Assembly (NCBI RefSeq): GCF_022836435.1 | Contig: NZ_BQXC01000001.1 | Span: 1,624,121-1,688,120 of the forward strand | From: Nitrosomonas sp. PY1 | GTDB lineage: Bacteria > Pseudomonadota > Gammaproteobacteria > Burkholderiales > Nitrosomonadaceae | Direction: 5' to 3' | DNA length: 64,000 bases | In this document: piece after piece, positions 26,492-37,186 of the stretch | Layout of the letters: each line of letters begins with the position of its first letter | Position numbering within the stretch: the stretch's first letter is position 1 | Translations under genes and position numbers: made by a program | The notes under the pieces: model-generated | What the model was told of the DNA's origin: nothing | What the model saw: only the letters and a program-made list of their open reading frames with translations | The model's database searches: none

Positions 26492-27016
26492 ATGAATTTA
26501 CTGCGTATTCTACGTCATTTTAAAACAGGTCAACTCTCATTACGGCGAATTTTTACGGATACCGCTCTAGCAGCAATTGAGCAATCTATACAACGCGCGG
26601 AATCGAACCATGAAGGAGAAATTTGTTTTGCTGTCGAAGCATCGCTGAGCACAACCGCATTACTCAATAATCAAACCACGCGCGAGCGAGCGATTGAAGT
26701 GTTTTCTCTATTACGTATCTGGGACACCGAGTGCAACAACGGTGTATTGATCTATTTGTTATTAGCTGATCGAGATGTGGAAATTGTTGCAGACCGGGGT
26801 TTAAATACCAGAATAACCGACATCCAATGGCAAGCAATTTGCCAAAAAATGGAACGGGCGTTTGTACAGCAGCAATTTGAAACCGGCGTGATCGAAGGAA
26901 TTCATTGCATTAGCATGTACTTGAACGAACATTTTCCCTGTCATGGCACCAGTAAAAAAAATGAACTCTCCAATAGACCTATTGTTCTTGGGCGTACACC
27001 CAGAGTTATTAAATAA
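26492..27016 (+). CDS. Second TPM-domain protein, cytosolic or periplasmic
   Basis: 174 residues, starting directly at the base after the stop of the preceding gene (TAAATG). The TPM core runs from about 25 to 150: IEQSIQRAESNHEGEICFAV, AIEVFSLLRIWDTECNNGVL, IYLLLADRDVEIVADRGLN. No signal peptide is seen. LemA plus two TPM proteins is a common three-gene set. Its end overlaps the end of convergent dinB by 8 bp, with both stop codons inside the overlap. Confidence 0.85.
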   Translation: MNLLRILRHFKTGQLSLRRIFTDTALAAIEQSIQRAESNHEGEICFAVEASLSTTALLNNQTTRERAIEVFSLLRIWDTECNNGVLIYLLLADRDVEIVADRGLNTRITDIQWQAICQKMERAFVQQQFETGVIEGIHCISMYLNEHFPCHGTSKKNELSNRPIVLGRTPRVIK

Positions 27017-28175
27017 CATCAAACGGTAGCTCTGCCTGTAATGGTATAGCGGAAGCATTATTTTCGTAATGAAAAGGAGATAATGAGCTTACCCTGACAC
27101 CTAACAAACGAATTTTCTTCTGAATAACAATACGTCGCAGGCATTCTCTTGTCGCTGCAAGAATTCTTATCTCATCATCGGTATAAGTCGAAAGAGTGAT
27201 ATTTCGCGTCAATGTCTGAAAATCTGCAAAACGCAATTTGATACAAATCGTTCTACCAATATAGTTCTTACGTTTCAAATCCTGCGCCACTTTCTCACAT
27301 AAATTATTCAATGATTCCGTCAATGTAGCACGGTCACGATATAAATCGAGATCACGCTCAAATGTTGTTTCTCGGCTTATCGATTTGGTTTCTGGGTTGG
27401 TAATAATCGGACGGTCATCGATTCCCTGCGCCGCTTCCGCTAACCATATTGCATAGCTATGCCCGAAATAGTGCTTAAGAAAGCTTAATCTTGCCTGTGC
27501 TAATTCTCCGATAGTATAAATACCTAAAACCGCAAGTTTTTTAGTAGCTTTAGGGCCAATTCCATTGATTTTTTTGACTGATAATGGCCAGATTCGATCA
27601 GGGATATCCGATATTTCCATAATCGTCAAGCCATCTGGTTTTTCCAGATCCGAGCAAATTTTTGCCAACAGCTTATTCGGCGCAATACCAATAGAACAAT
27701 AAAGCCCGGTGGCCTCTTTCACTGTTTGCTTAAGCAAATTGCCCAGCGTCTTCGAATCATGGGGAGATTGCGTCAAATCAATATAGATTTCATCAATGCC
27801 GGAATCTTCGATCTGAGTTGTTAATTTTGCCACCGCAGCTTTGAACAGCTTAGAATAGTATCGGTAATCAGCAAAGTTTGCAGGCAATAAAACCGCATTG
27901 GGCACCAGCTGAGCAGCTTTCATGATGCTCATCCCAGAAAACACTCCGGCTACTCGCGCTTCATAAGTAGCCGTTGTAATGACGCCACGCCCAACGTACT
28001 CATGTAACCGGTGAACACGTAACATACCATCAGATTTAGTAGTAGGTTGTTGCTCCGTTCGTCCGCCCACAACAACGGGCAAACCGCGTAACTGAGGGTA
28101 GCGAATCAGTTCGATCGATACGTAGAAAGCATCCATGTCCAGATGAGCAATTCTGCGAGGAGTAGCGTTTTTCAT
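27009..28175 (-). CDS. dinB: DNA polymerase IV (Y-family)
   Basis: 388 residues from the ATG at 28175; a TTG at 28196 is also in frame but less likely. Y-family motifs: HLDMDAFYVSIELIRYPQLR at the start (metal-binding Asp), YEARVAGVFSGMSIMKA, and SGIDEIYIDLTQSPHD with the second acidic pair. The thumb has helix-hairpin-helix text KINGIGPKATKKLAVLGIYT, and a little-finger domain follows (ISRETTFERDLDL...). It performs error-prone lesion bypass. The C-terminus ends LQAELPFDVI, close to the QLxLF-type beta-clamp-binding tail. Convergent with the TPM gene. Confidence 0.93.
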   Translation of the reverse strand: MKNATPRRIAHLDMDAFYVSIELIRYPQLRGLPVVVGGRTEQQPTTKSDGMLRVHRLHEYVGRGVITTATYEARVAGVFSGMSIMKAAQLVPNAVLLPANFADYRYYSKLFKAAVAKLTTQIEDSGIDEIYIDLTQSPHDSKTLGNLLKQTVKEATGLYCSIGIAPNKLLAKICSDLEKPDGLTIMEISDIPDRIWPLSVKKINGIGPKATKKLAVLGIYTIGELAQARLSFLKHYFGHSYAIWLAEAAQGIDDRPIITNPETKSISRETTFERDLDLYRDRATLTESLNNLCEKVAQDLKRKNYIGRTICIKLRFADFQTLTRNITLSTYTDDEIRILAATRECLRRIVIQKKIRLLGVRVSSLSPFHYENNASAIPLQAELPFDVI

Positions 28176-28196
28176 TGCTATCGATGCCAATTCCAA

Positions 28197-28884
28197 GAAG
28201 TGAGCACATTTTTTATTAATTGAAAGGCTCTAGGCTACCATAAGCAATTTGTTAGTCCGGTAGGATGTTAAAGAAACAGAAAATTGTAACTATTACATTA
28301 GAAAACAATCCAGCTTCTACATTGACAATCTGCTAGCAAAGTAGCTCTGTTGCTAATTAAGAATCATAACGCAACGCAATTAATCGATGGTATGACATTT
28401 TAAAGAAGTAATCTATTGAACCCTTAAGAGTAGATTGCTGTGATAGTGAAAATTGATGCGGGTATAATAGTTTGACAGGTGCAAGATACTCCAAGATCGC
28501 GTATTGGTATCCATGGCGACATCGGGATAAGCGCGGCTTCCTCAACGATACCGAGTCGTTTTAGCCTTCACCAAACGGTAGCCTGCAAAGCTTAAGAGTA
28601 CGCCAACCAACTTAAATACATTTAAAGAATCGGAATAGTGCTAGAAAAACATTCTGATAAGCTTGCCGGTGCGCTAGATAGCTCATCAGATATGACTAAC
28701 TTAATAGTCAAAAGCCTTGAGAAATACAGCATAAACCTTCGTTATTCAAACAAACATAAAATTTAATAAGCGATATCATAAAGCAAGTTATGGTGGAAAC
28801 TTTGAACGTAAACGAATATTTACTTTAATTAAAGCCTCCTCCATTAATTAAATAATAACCAATTCATCATTAAAAAATAACTTT
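28197..28884. other. Long AT-rich intergenic stretch with a doubtful micro-ORF
   Basis: About 690 bp between dinB and a membrane-protein gene. A 42-codon frame starting at GTG (28638-28766, plus) reads LEKHSDKLAGALDSSSDMTN then LIVKSLEKYSINLRY, which looks protein-like and faintly like a ribbon-helix-helix antitoxin, but support is thin. A minus-strand frame at 28357-28545 has no recognisable content. No RNA gene was seen. Confidence 0.3.
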
Positions 28885-30381
28885 ATGATTTATAGAGAAA
28901 TAAAAAACAGGATTGCGATGATCACCGTACTGAGCATCATCGCCATAGTAGGCTCTATCAAAAGTTTTACCGTACTTGGCGGAGACCAATCCTTATTTGT
29001 TGTCATTGCACAAATGTTCGATGCCGGAAAAATTTTGTATAAAGATTTATTCGATTTCAAGCAACCAGGTATTTTTATTTTTTATTTTTTCGCTGGAAAA
29101 ACACTGGGGTGGAGCGATGTTGGCATTCATTATTTCGAGTTAGGCTATTGGTTAATATTTTCGCTAGTTCTCTATTTTTCTATTAAACAATATTCACTCT
29201 TCTATAAAAACGAATTAAGTAGCAGCTTATTTCCACTATTCGTTATTGGCGTTTATTACTGCAATGCTGCCGCATTACAACTCACGCAACTTGAGGCACT
29301 GATTAATGTTCCCTTATATCTAATTGTCTGGCTACTAGATAAAGCATACAAAAACAAGATTAATTTATTAATAGCTTACTTCTTAGTAGGATTATTGATG
29401 GGCATCGTGGTGCTTTGTAAATTAATTTATATCCCGATTATTTTTGCCTTCATGCTTATTCATTTTATATTTTGCTTGAAGAATAAAGGGTTAACGCACA
29501 TTCTGGTTACACAATTGCCCCCAATAATTATTGGTTTTGTTATTCCAATCATCATTTTCTTGAATTATGTTTTTACGCACCACATCGAGAATTTAGTCAC
29601 TGATATCTTTTTTAAAATACCTACACAGGTTATCAACTTAGGAGACCAAGTACATCCAGAAAGATTATTGAACTCAATCAAATGGTTCGGCAAGCTCATG
29701 ATTATTTATTTAATATTAGCTGCTATCGGTATTTTTCTGACTCCCAAAAAAGAATTACATTTTTTTGGCATGATCATCGCTTGGGGAATCATCGGATTTG
29801 CACTCATTGTCATACAAAAGACTTCTTGGTGGTCTTACCATTTTCAACTGCTGTACGTACCCATTGCGTTATTTTCTGTACTTGCTTTGGATTATTTGAT
29901 CTATCACTTACTGGTTTATGTGGAACTCAACAATTCACTCAAAAGAATCCCTATTATTCTGATTATTATAGCTTTTGTTACTCACAACCAATTCAAATCC
30001 TTGGAGATTAGTCTATACTCCCAAAATTATGCAAGATTGCTCGGCTATGATTATGCAAAAAACCATGTACTATCGGTTCTCAACCTATTGAAAGAAAAAG
30101 ATACTATTTATGTATGCGGTAACCCTAGAAAATATTTAATCACATCACGACTACCAGAATTAAGCACTAATGGTTGGATTCTAGAATATCAACTAGATTA
30201 TCAATGGGAAAATTTCTATCAGGAATTCCGAAATAAGCCGCCCACTTATTTATTTATCAGCAAGGAATACGAAAACCTCATTCCAACGAAACAACCTAAA
30301 TTATGGAGTTTTATCACTGAAAAATATAACCAATTAAGCCTTGAAGAAACCGGTATATGGTACAAGAACTCAAAAAATTGA
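28885..30381 (+). CDS. Polytopic membrane glycosyltransferase-like protein (GT-C type)
   Basis: 498 residues with about 10-11 hydrophobic segments. The N-terminal loop after the first helix has GGDQSLFVVIAQMFDAGKIL followed by YKDLFDFKQPG, which fits GT-C glycosyltransferases of the ArnT/PMT (GT39/GT83) style, where an early Asp acts in catalysis on a lipid-linked sugar. A soluble tail (about 390-498) follows, as in this class. Substrate and acceptor cannot be read. Base composition is clearly more AT-rich than the neighbours, and it stands alone between two long gaps, so it may be acquired. Annotation as a generic hypothetical membrane protein would also be fair. Confidence 0.65.
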   Translation: MIYREIKNRIAMITVLSIIAIVGSIKSFTVLGGDQSLFVVIAQMFDAGKILYKDLFDFKQPGIFIFYFFAGKTLGWSDVGIHYFELGYWLIFSLVLYFSIKQYSLFYKNELSSSLFPLFVIGVYYCNAAALQLTQLEALINVPLYLIVWLLDKAYKNKINLLIAYFLVGLLMGIVVLCKLIYIPIIFAFMLIHFIFCLKNKGLTHILVTQLPPIIIGFVIPIIIFLNYVFTHHIENLVTDIFFKIPTQVINLGDQVHPERLLNSIKWFGKLMIIYLILAAIGIFLTPKKELHFFGMIIAWGIIGFALIVIQKTSWWSYHFQLLYVPIALFSVLALDYLIYHLLVYVELNNSLKRIPIILIIIAFVTHNQFKSLEISLYSQNYARLLGYDYAKNHVLSVLNLLKEKDTIYVCGNPRKYLITSRLPELSTNGWILEYQLDYQWENFYQEFRNKPPTYLFISKEYENLIPTKQPKLWSFITEKYNQLSLEETGIWYKNSKN

Positions 30382-30719
30382 TGGCGTTATGAAACTTAAT
30401 GTATTTAGATCGATTGACTGTTTATACAACCAGGATCTCTGTACAATCCTCTTCCATCCTGCAAATCCTTATATTTATTGATTAATAACTTCCGAAAAAT
30501 TACGTTTCTCAAAAAACAAGCCAATCTAATTTCTGTTTCCACAATGTTTTTATTACGCTTTCCAGGAAAAAGATTCTAATGCTTGGTCATTTATTTGTGA
30601 AAATTATTATTCATAAATTCCTCATCATAGAAAAAACAAAGGGAAGATTATATTTCCTAACCTCTATTTTTTTGGTAAGATCCAACTGGAACGGATAATC
30701 ATAACAAGTATAATCAATG
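30382..30719. other. AT-rich leader region before rimP
   Basis: No gene or known RNA structure could be recognised in this stretch. It presumably contains the promoter of the rimP-nusA-infB operon; in E. coli the equivalent place holds tRNA and leader elements, but no tRNA is visible here. Confidence 0.4.
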
Positions 30720-30742
30720 ATGGGCTTTGAGCCCATTTTTTA
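30720..30742 (+). terminator. Terminator-like hairpin just before rimP
   Basis: ATGGGC (30720-30725), loop TTTGA, GCCCAT (30731-30736), then a T-rich run. It lies only 16 bases before the rimP ATG. It could end an upstream transcript or act as an attenuator in the rimP-nusA leader, where NusA autoregulation is known in other bacteria. Confidence 0.6.
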
Positions 30743-30757
30743 TTTGTAGTCACAACT

Positions 30758-31186
30758 ATGGAATTGGAAGTATTAATAGCATCAACTCTCGAAGGAATGG
30801 GTTATGAGTTGGTAGAAATAGAACAATCTGCACATAATAAATTATTGCGAATATTTGTGGATAAAAATGAAGGAATCGGTATTGATGATTGCGTATTAAT
30901 AAGCAATCACCTTACTCGTTTACTAACAGTAGAAAATATCGATTATGGTCGCTTGGAGGTATCGTCGCCGGGGCTAGACAGGCCTTTACGAAAGGAGTCT
31001 GATTTTACTCGTTTTAAAGAAGAAACGATCAAGTTAAAACTACGCATTCCGCTTGAGGGGCAAAGAAATTTTATAGGAATTTTGCGGGAAGTTAACAATG
31101 GTGCGATTAAGCTTGAAGTGGAAGGAAAATTATTGAATCTTGAATTGAGCAACCTCATGAAAGCTCGCTTGGTTCCAAAACTTTAA
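30758..31186 (+). CDS. rimP: Ribosome maturation factor RimP
   Basis: 142 residues with the family layout: [20 protein letters not shown] then [20 protein letters not shown] in the N-terminal domain and [27 protein letters not shown] across the domain border, then the Sm-like C-terminal part. It helps mature the 30S subunit. It is the first gene of the rimP-nusA-infB-rbfA-truB operon, 25 bp before nusA. No strong ribosome site is seen before the ATG. Confidence 0.93.
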   Translation: MELEVLIASTLEGMGYELVEIEQSAHNKLLRIFVDKNEGIGIDDCVLISNHLTRLLTVENIDYGRLEVSSPGLDRPLRKESDFTRFKEETIKLKLRIPLEGQRNFIGILREVNNGAIKLEVEGKLLNLELSNLMKARLVPKL

Positions 31187-31211
31187 CCGCATTAGATTTG
31201 AATGGAGAACT

Positions 31212-32684
31212 ATGAGCCGAGAAATTTTACTGCTGGTAGATGCACTAGCGCACGAGAAAACTGTCGAAAAAGAAATAATCTTTATGGCACTTGAACTCGC
31301 ATTGGCATCTGCTACCAAAAAGCGCTTCCAAGAAGACATAGACATTCGGGTTTCCATTGATAGACAAACGGGTGATTATGAGTCTTTTCGTCGATGGCTA
31401 GTAGTAGATAATGGAGCAATCGAAAATCCGACACGTCAGATTACACTTGATGATGCGCAGAAAATACATAACGCTATTCAATTAAATGATCATCTTGAAG
31501 AACCTCTTGAAGGGATTGAATTTGGTCGCATTGGTGCACAAGCAGCAAAACAAGTCATTTTTCAAAAAATTCGTGAAGCGGAACGGGAACAAACGCTCAA
31601 TCAATTTCTCGAAAGAGGAGATTACTTGATTTCTGGCACCATAAAGCGCATTGAACGTGGCAATGCGATAATTGAATCTGGAAAAATTGAAGCTGAGTTA
31701 TCGCGTGATCAAATGATTCCGAAAGAGAACCTGCGTGTAGGTGATCGTGTTCGCGCCTACTTACACAGAATTGATCGAGCCGCACGAGGCCCGCAACTCA
31801 AGCTCTCGCGCATTTCACCGGAATTTTTGACAAAATTATTTGAGCTGGAAGTTCCCGAAATAGAAGAAAGGATGATTGAAATTAAAGTAGCTGCGCGCGA
31901 TCCAGGTTCACGCGCAAAAATCGCGGTCAAATCAAACGATCCACGGATCGATCCGATTGGCACTTGCGTTGGAATGCGCGGCTCACGTGTACAAGCCGTC
32001 ATCAGTGAACTTGCTGGTGAACGTATCGATATTATTCTATGGTCAGATGATCCTGCCACTTTCATCATTAACGCCCTAGCACCTGCAGAAATTAGCAGCA
32101 TTATGGTTGATGAAGAAAAGCACAGTATGGATATTGTCGTCGACGATGACAACTTGGCACAGGCAATTGGACGAGGCGGACAAAACGTTCGACTTGCCTC
32201 CGAATTGACAGGTTGGGATCTGAATATTATGACTGTTGACGAATCTAAAGCCAAGCACGAAAAAGAAACTTCACAAATTTGCCAGATTTTTATGGAGAAG
32301 CTGGATGTCGACCAAGAGATTTCAGAAATATTGGTGCAAGAAGGTTTTTCTACGCTAGAAGAGGTTGCTTACATTCCTATAAACGAGATGTTAGAAATCG
32401 AATCCCTCGATAAAGATATCATTCATGAAATACGTAATCGAGCTCGCAATGTATTGCTGACCGATGCTATTGCTAAAGAAGAAAAAGTCGAACATATCTC
32501 CGGCGATTTACTGGCACTCGAAGGCATCGATGATGATATCGTTCGCCAATTAACGTCGAACGGTATTAGTACCCAAGCTGATTTGGCTGACTTGGCTGCA
32601 GATGATTTGGTTGAAATGACAGGTATTGAGGTTGAACGCGCTAATCAGCTTATTATGAAAGCACGTGAACCGTGGTTTACTTAA
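31212..32684 (+). CDS. nusA: Transcription termination/antitermination factor NusA
   Basis: 490 residues: N-terminal RNA polymerase-binding domain (1-125), S1 domain (about 135-200, [20 protein letters not shown]), two KH domains ([40 protein letters not shown]), and two C-terminal acidic helix-hairpin-helix repeats (about 360-490) as in gammaproteobacterial and betaproteobacterial NusA. It controls pausing and termination. ATG behind GGAG. Confidence 0.96.
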   Translation: MSREILLLVDALAHEKTVEKEIIFMALELALASATKKRFQEDIDIRVSIDRQTGDYESFRRWLVVDNGAIENPTRQITLDDAQKIHNAIQLNDHLEEPLEGIEFGRIGAQAAKQVIFQKIREAEREQTLNQFLERGDYLISGTIKRIERGNAIIESGKIEAELSRDQMIPKENLRVGDRVRAYLHRIDRAARGPQLKLSRISPEFLTKLFELEVPEIEERMIEIKVAARDPGSRAKIAVKSNDPRIDPIGTCVGMRGSRVQAVISELAGERIDIILWSDDPATFIINALAPAEISSIMVDEEKHSMDIVVDDDNLAQAIGRGGQNVRLASELTGWDLNIMTVDESKAKHEKETSQICQIFMEKLDVDQEISEILVQEGFSTLEEVAYIPINEMLEIESLDKDIIHEIRNRARNVLLTDAIAKEEKVEHISGDLLALEGIDDDIVRQLTSNGISTQADLADLAADDLVEMTGIEVERANQLIMKAREPWFT

Positions 32685-32770
32685 TATTGAAATATCATCA
32701 ATAAATAATACGTACTGAATATTATAGGATTTGCTGATAATTTTGATTACAGAGAGGTTATAGATTACAA

Positions 32771-35446
32771 ATGGCTCAAATCAGTGTAGAACAGTTTGCT
32801 AATGAACTAGGCCTGCAACCAACCGTTTTACTAGAACAGCTTAAAGCTGCTGGCGTAAAAAAAATCATGGCAGAGGATGCTTTAACCGAGCAGGACAAAA
32901 CACAACTTCTTGAATATCTGAGGAAGACACACGGCGCCTCAGAATCAAAAAGCAGAATCACCTTAACGCATCGTCAAACCTCGGAAATCCGAAAATCGGA
33001 TAGTACCGGACGTCCTAGAACGATTCAAATCGAAGTCAGAAAAAAACGCGTATTACAAAAAGTGACCACGCAAGCTTTAGAAGAAAATCCAAAACCAGTG
33101 CCTGAAGTAGCTGTTAGCATTTCAACACCACCTACCCAGGAAAAAAACAAAGAGTTTGTGATCGACGCAGAAGAACTTGCTCTGCGCCAGGAAGAAGCTA
33201 GAAAACAAGCAGAACTAATCGCTCGTCAAACAGAAGAAATTAAGCTAAAGAAAACTCGCAAGAAATCTGAAAAATCGGATGACATCAAGAAAGAACCACA
33301 ATCAGCGATCTCTGGCACAGAAAATCTTCCCGCTCCCAATGAATCCGCTGACCAATCATCGCATCAATCTGCAGAACCTGCAGCAGCCGTATCATCAGAA
33401 AAAGCACCAGAATCCAAGGTTTCAGCTCCTTCATCCGGTAATCTTTCTTCCGAAGGTACATTGCACAAACCGGTAGTTACAGCAACCGAGAAAAAGAAAA
33501 AGCAAATCAAAGAACAAGCCAAAGAACAAAGTGTTTGGAAAGATGATAGTATCAAGAAGCGCGGCTTCAAGACACGCGGAGAAGTCGCAAATAACCAAGG
33601 CTGGCGCGCATCACCACGCAAAGACAAGCACAATAAGCAAGTTACGACAGATGAATCTAACCTACATGCATTTTCAGCACCGACCGAGCCAATCGTTCGA
33701 GACATCATGGTACCTGAAACCATCTCTGTTGCCGCCCTCGCTCAGAAAATGTCCATTAAAGCCGCCGATGTCATCAAAGTGCTAATGAAAATGGGTAGCA
33801 TGGTTACCATCAATCAAATGCTCGATCAAGAAACCGCAATGATTGTTGTGTCAGAAATGGGGCATATCGCGAAATATGCGGAGATTGATAATCCAGAAGC
33901 TTTTCTAGCTGATAATGAAGCTTCAAATACAGAAGCGGCGCTGGATCCTCGTGCGCCAGTTGTTACCGTTATGGGACATGTAGATCATGGTAAAACCTCA
34001 CTATTGGATCATATTCGACGCACTCGAGTAGCAAGCGGAGAAGCAGGAGGGATCACTCAGCATATCGGTGCTTACCATGTCGAAACGGATCATGGCATGA
34101 TCACGTTTTTGGATACACCGGGACATGAGGCATTTACTGCCATGCGCGCACGCGGTACTAAAATAACCGATATCGTCATTCTAGTTGTCGCTGCAGATGA
34201 TGGCGTTATGCCACAAACTATTGAAGCAGTACACCACGCAAAGGCAGCCAAGATCCCAATCATTGTTGCCGTCAATAAGATTGATAAACCGGAAGCCAAT
34301 CCTGAGCGCATCCGCCATGAACTGGTAAATCATGAAGTTGTTCCGGAAGAATGGGGTGGCGATACGATGTTTGTCGAAGTATCTGCAAAGGCGGGTACCG
34401 GAATCGATTCGTTATTAGAATCTATTTTACTGCAGGCTGAAGTACTGGAGTTGAAAGCCCCTACCACTACTCCCGCAAAAGGTGTCGTAATCGAATCACG
34501 ATTAGATAAAGGACGTGGGCCAGTGGCGACCATTTTAGTGCAATCCGGAATTCTCAACCGCGGAGATGTATTATTGGCGGGCGCAGTATATGGAAAAGTA
34601 CGCGCCATGAATGATGAAAATGGTAAAGCCATCAAATCGGCAGGCACATCCATTCCTGTGGAGATTCAAGGCCTTTCTGAAGTACCTGAAGCGGGAGAAA
34701 CAGTCATCGTACTCAATGATGAGCGTAAAGCACGTGAAATTGCGTTATTCCGACAAGGCAAATATCGCGATGTAAAACTTGCCAAACAACAAGCAGCAAA
34801 GCTCGAAAACATCTTCGATCAACAAGATGACGTAAAAATTCTCGCACTGATTATCAAATCGGATGTTCAAGGCTCATGTGAAGCATTAGCTTATGCACTA
34901 CAAAAACTTTCCACAGATGAAGTCAAAGTCAATATCGTTCACAGTGGCGTAGGCGCTATCATTGAATCAGACATTAATCTTTCCCTTGCTTCAAAAGCCG
35001 TCGTCATCGGTTTTAATGTTCGGGCTGATGCCAGCGCTCGTAAACTGATTACCTCGAGCGGCGTCGATGTACGCTACTACAATATTATTTACGAAGCAGT
35101 TGATGAGATAAAAGCAGCGCTTTCCGGCATGATGTCACCCGATCGCAAAGAAAACATACTGGGCATGGTCGATATTCGCGAAATCTATCGTATTCCTAAA
35201 GTTGGTACTGTGGCTGGATGCTATGTGTTGGATGGTATTGTAAAAAGAAATTCTCAAGTCAGAGTTATACGCGATGGTTTAATTGTGCATAGTGGTGAAC
35301 TGGATTCATTAAAACGTTTTAAAGATGATACTAAAGAAGTACGCGAAGGATTTGAGTGTGGTATCTCCTTGAAAAATTTTAATGAAATACAGGTAGGCGA
35401 TCAACTGGAATTATACGAAATCGTCGAAACAGCACGTACTTTATAA
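32771..35446 (+). CDS. infB: Translation initiation factor IF-2
   Basis: 891 residues. An N-terminal winged helix-like part ([20 protein letters not shown]) is followed by a long charged, Lys/Glu/Ala/Ser-rich linker (about 70-300). The second IF2_N region ([20 protein letters not shown]) comes next, then the GTPase domain with [12 protein letters not shown] (P-loop), DTPGHEAF and NKIDKP. The C-terminal domains end [11 protein letters not shown]. It brings initiator tRNA to the ribosome. Internal alternative starts, known in E. coli, cannot be judged here. Confidence 0.97.
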   Translation: MAQISVEQFANELGLQPTVLLEQLKAAGVKKIMAEDALTEQDKTQLLEYLRKTHGASESKSRITLTHRQTSEIRKSDSTGRPRTIQIEVRKKRVLQKVTTQALEENPKPVPEVAVSISTPPTQEKNKEFVIDAEELALRQEEARKQAELIARQTEEIKLKKTRKKSEKSDDIKKEPQSAISGTENLPAPNESADQSSHQSAEPAAAVSSEKAPESKVSAPSSGNLSSEGTLHKPVVTATEKKKKQIKEQAKEQSVWKDDSIKKRGFKTRGEVANNQGWRASPRKDKHNKQVTTDESNLHAFSAPTEPIVRDIMVPETISVAALAQKMSIKAADVIKVLMKMGSMVTINQMLDQETAMIVVSEMGHIAKYAEIDNPEAFLADNEASNTEAALDPRAPVVTVMGHVDHGKTSLLDHIRRTRVASGEAGGITQHIGAYHVETDHGMITFLDTPGHEAFTAMRARGTKITDIVILVVAADDGVMPQTIEAVHHAKAAKIPIIVAVNKIDKPEANPERIRHELVNHEVVPEEWGGDTMFVEVSAKAGTGIDSLLESILLQAEVLELKAPTTTPAKGVVIESRLDKGRGPVATILVQSGILNRGDVLLAGAVYGKVRAMNDENGKAIKSAGTSIPVEIQGLSEVPEAGETVIVLNDERKAREIALFRQGKYRDVKLAKQQAAKLENIFDQQDDVKILALIIKSDVQGSCEALAYALQKLSTDEVKVNIVHSGVGAIIESDINLSLASKAVVIGFNVRADASARKLITSSGVDVRYYNIIYEAVDEIKAALSGMMSPDRKENILGMVDIREIYRIPKVGTVAGCYVLDGIVKRNSQVRVIRDGLIVHSGELDSLKRFKDDTKEVREGFECGISLKNFNEIQVGDQLELYEIVETARTL

Positions 35447-35464
35447 TTTTTGCATTCAAAATAA

Positions 35465-35854
35465 ATGCTTACACGACAAGAAAATTCTCGTACATTACGC
35501 GTTGCCGATCAAATACAACGTGAATTGGCAGACCTGCTGCGGCATGAAACCAAGGATCCGCGAGTTAAGAACATCACAATTACTGCGGTTGAAGTCACCC
35601 GAGATTATAGTCAAGCAAAGATTTTCTATTCCATACTGGGTGATTCCGAAGAAATTTTTCTCACACAGAACGGCCTGGAAAATGCCAAAGGTTTTCTACG
35701 CTCACAGTTATCGCATCGTATGCAGTTACGAATCACACCGCAATTAAATTTTGTTTACGATGAATCGGTGGAACGAGGTACGCGCTTATCCAAATTGATT
35801 GATGATGCTGTCGCACAAGATAAAGTTTTGCAACAAAAGAACTCTGATCAATAG
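35465..35854 (+). CDS. rbfA: Ribosome-binding factor A
   Basis: 129 residues of the RbfA KH-like fold: RVADQIQRELADLLRHETKD, PRVKNITITAVEVTRDYSQA, KIFYSILGD, and LSHRMQLRITPQLNFVYDES at the end of the core. It assists late 30S maturation. It lies 18 bp after infB; the ATG has no clear Shine-Dalgarno and may rely on coupling. Confidence 0.94.
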   Translation: MLTRQENSRTLRVADQIQRELADLLRHETKDPRVKNITITAVEVTRDYSQAKIFYSILGDSEEIFLTQNGLENAKGFLRSQLSHRMQLRITPQLNFVYDESVERGTRLSKLIDDAVAQDKVLQQKNSDQ

Positions 35855-35883
35855 TCGTTTTTCATCTAAATCCACATCTCTCC

Positions 35884-36831
35884 CTGAATAAAAACACTCA
35901 AGAAACCAATCCACGAAACATTAGTGGTGTTTTGTTATTGGATAAAGCATTAGGCGCTTCGTCCAACAAAGCCGTTCAATCGATCAAACGACTCTTCTTT
36001 GCCACCAAATGTGGGCATACTGGAACTTTGGATCCGATGGCCACGGGTCTATTGCCTCTCTGCCTTGGAGAAGCTACGAAATTTTCCGCCATGCTGTTGG
36101 GTGCCGATAAAACCTATCAAGCCACTTTAATACTGGGATACCTCAGCACAACCGGCGATACCGAAGGTGAAATCAGCAAAGTGATCAATGATGATTTTTG
36201 CCCCCCAACTCGACAATACTGTGATCGCATACTGACACAATTTATCGGAACGATCACCCAGATTCCTCCCATGTATAGCGCACTTAAATACCAAGGAAGA
36301 CCGCTATACGCCTACGCTCGAGACGGAAAAACAGTAGAACGAAAAGCACGCCAAGTACAAATTTATCAATTACATATTGAATCATTACAAGAATATGAAT
36401 TGCGTTTAACGATCCACTGCAGTACAGGAACTTATATCAGAACGCTGGCTGAAGATATTGGTAAAGCTTTAGGATATGGCGGTGCTTACTTGACACAACT
36501 TCGTCGCACTCGGATCGATTGTTTTGATATTGCTCAAGCGCAGACGTTTGCAACGTTAGAAAAATTGGATACCGTATCGCGTGACGGATGTTTATTGCCT
36601 ATTGATTGTCTGTTGCAAAAATTCCAGGCCATCACATTAGATGACGCAGCGGTGCTTCATATTACACAAGGACGAATTGTTTCGGATCAACTGAAAAACG
36701 TACTACCGAAGGACACTTCTATTAGGCTTTATAATCCACAGCAGCAATTCTTGGGGTTAGGAACGGTTACTCATGATCAGAAAATCATAGCGAAACGCCT
36801 ACTTGCAACTCATAAATACTCAATTATCTAG
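35884..36831 (+). CDS. truB: tRNA pseudouridine-55 synthase, unusual start
   Basis: TruB makes pseudouridine 55 in the T-loop of tRNA. The catalytic motif GHTGTLDPMATGLLPLCLGE is intact (Asp of TLDP), and the C-terminal PUA-like part is present. The conserved opening NPRNISGVLLLDKALGASSN extends upstream of the first usual start codon, a TTG at 35932, which would remove the first core strand. No ATG, GTG or TTG exists in frame between the previous in-frame stop (35845) and that point. The boundary given uses a CTG at 35884, which gives NKNTQETNPRNISG after the initiator; an ATA overlapping the rbfA stop is another choice. The true start is therefore open. The 3' end overlaps convergent DUF486 by 8 bp. 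Confidence 0.85.
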   Translation: MNKNTQETNPRNISGVLLLDKALGASSNKAVQSIKRLFFATKCGHTGTLDPMATGLLPLCLGEATKFSAMLLGADKTYQATLILGYLSTTGDTEGEISKVINDDFCPPTRQYCDRILTQFIGTITQIPPMYSALKYQGRPLYAYARDGKTVERKARQVQIYQLHIESLQEYELRLTIHCSTGTYIRTLAEDIGKALGYGGAYLTQLRRTRIDCFDIAQAQTFATLEKLDTVSRDGCLLPIDCLLQKFQAITLDDAAVLHITQGRIVSDQLKNVLPKDTSIRLYNPQQQFLGLGTVTHDQKIIAKRLLATHKYSII

Positions 36832-37168
36832 TTCGGAACATAAAATACACTGCGCCAACCATGCATAAGCCTGCCCACAAATAATCGAGTTTCAGCGGCT
36901 CCTTCAAATAAAATAGCGCAAACGGTACAAATACCGTCAAAGTGATTACTTCCTGAAGAATTTTGAGCTGCGCAATAGTGAGCACCGTAAATCCAATCCG
37001 ATTGGCTGGCACTTGTATCATATATTCAAAAAACGCTATCCCCCAACTCACCAGCGCAGCAATAATCCAGGGCTTATGATTGAGTTCTTTCAAATGCGCG
37101 TACCAGGCAAACGTCATAAACACATTGCTCATAGTCAGTAAAACGATCGTTTGCCAAATCTCTTTCAT
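36824..37168 (-). CDS. DUF486 small membrane protein
   Basis: 114 residues with four transmembrane helices. The family text is clear: FMTFAWYAHLKELNHKPWII, ALVSWGIAFFEYMIQVPANR, LTIAQLKILQEVITLTVFVP and LDYLWAGLCMVGAVYFMFR. DUF486 belongs with the drug/metabolite transporter fold; no substrate is known. It follows ubiD by position on the minus strand with an 18-bp gap and may be part of the ubi transcript. Its 3' end overlaps truB. Confidence 0.9.
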   Translation of the reverse strand: MKEIWQTIVLLTMSNVFMTFAWYAHLKELNHKPWIIAALVSWGIAFFEYMIQVPANRIGFTVLTIAQLKILQEVITLTVFVPFALFYLKEPLKLDYLWAGLCMVGAVYFMFRTR

Positions 37169-37186
37169 TCAGATAATACGCTTTTT

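Noticed and set aside
28357..28545. Minus-strand frame of 62 codons in the gap after dinB
   Set aside because: No start context, no family resemblance, random-looking composition.
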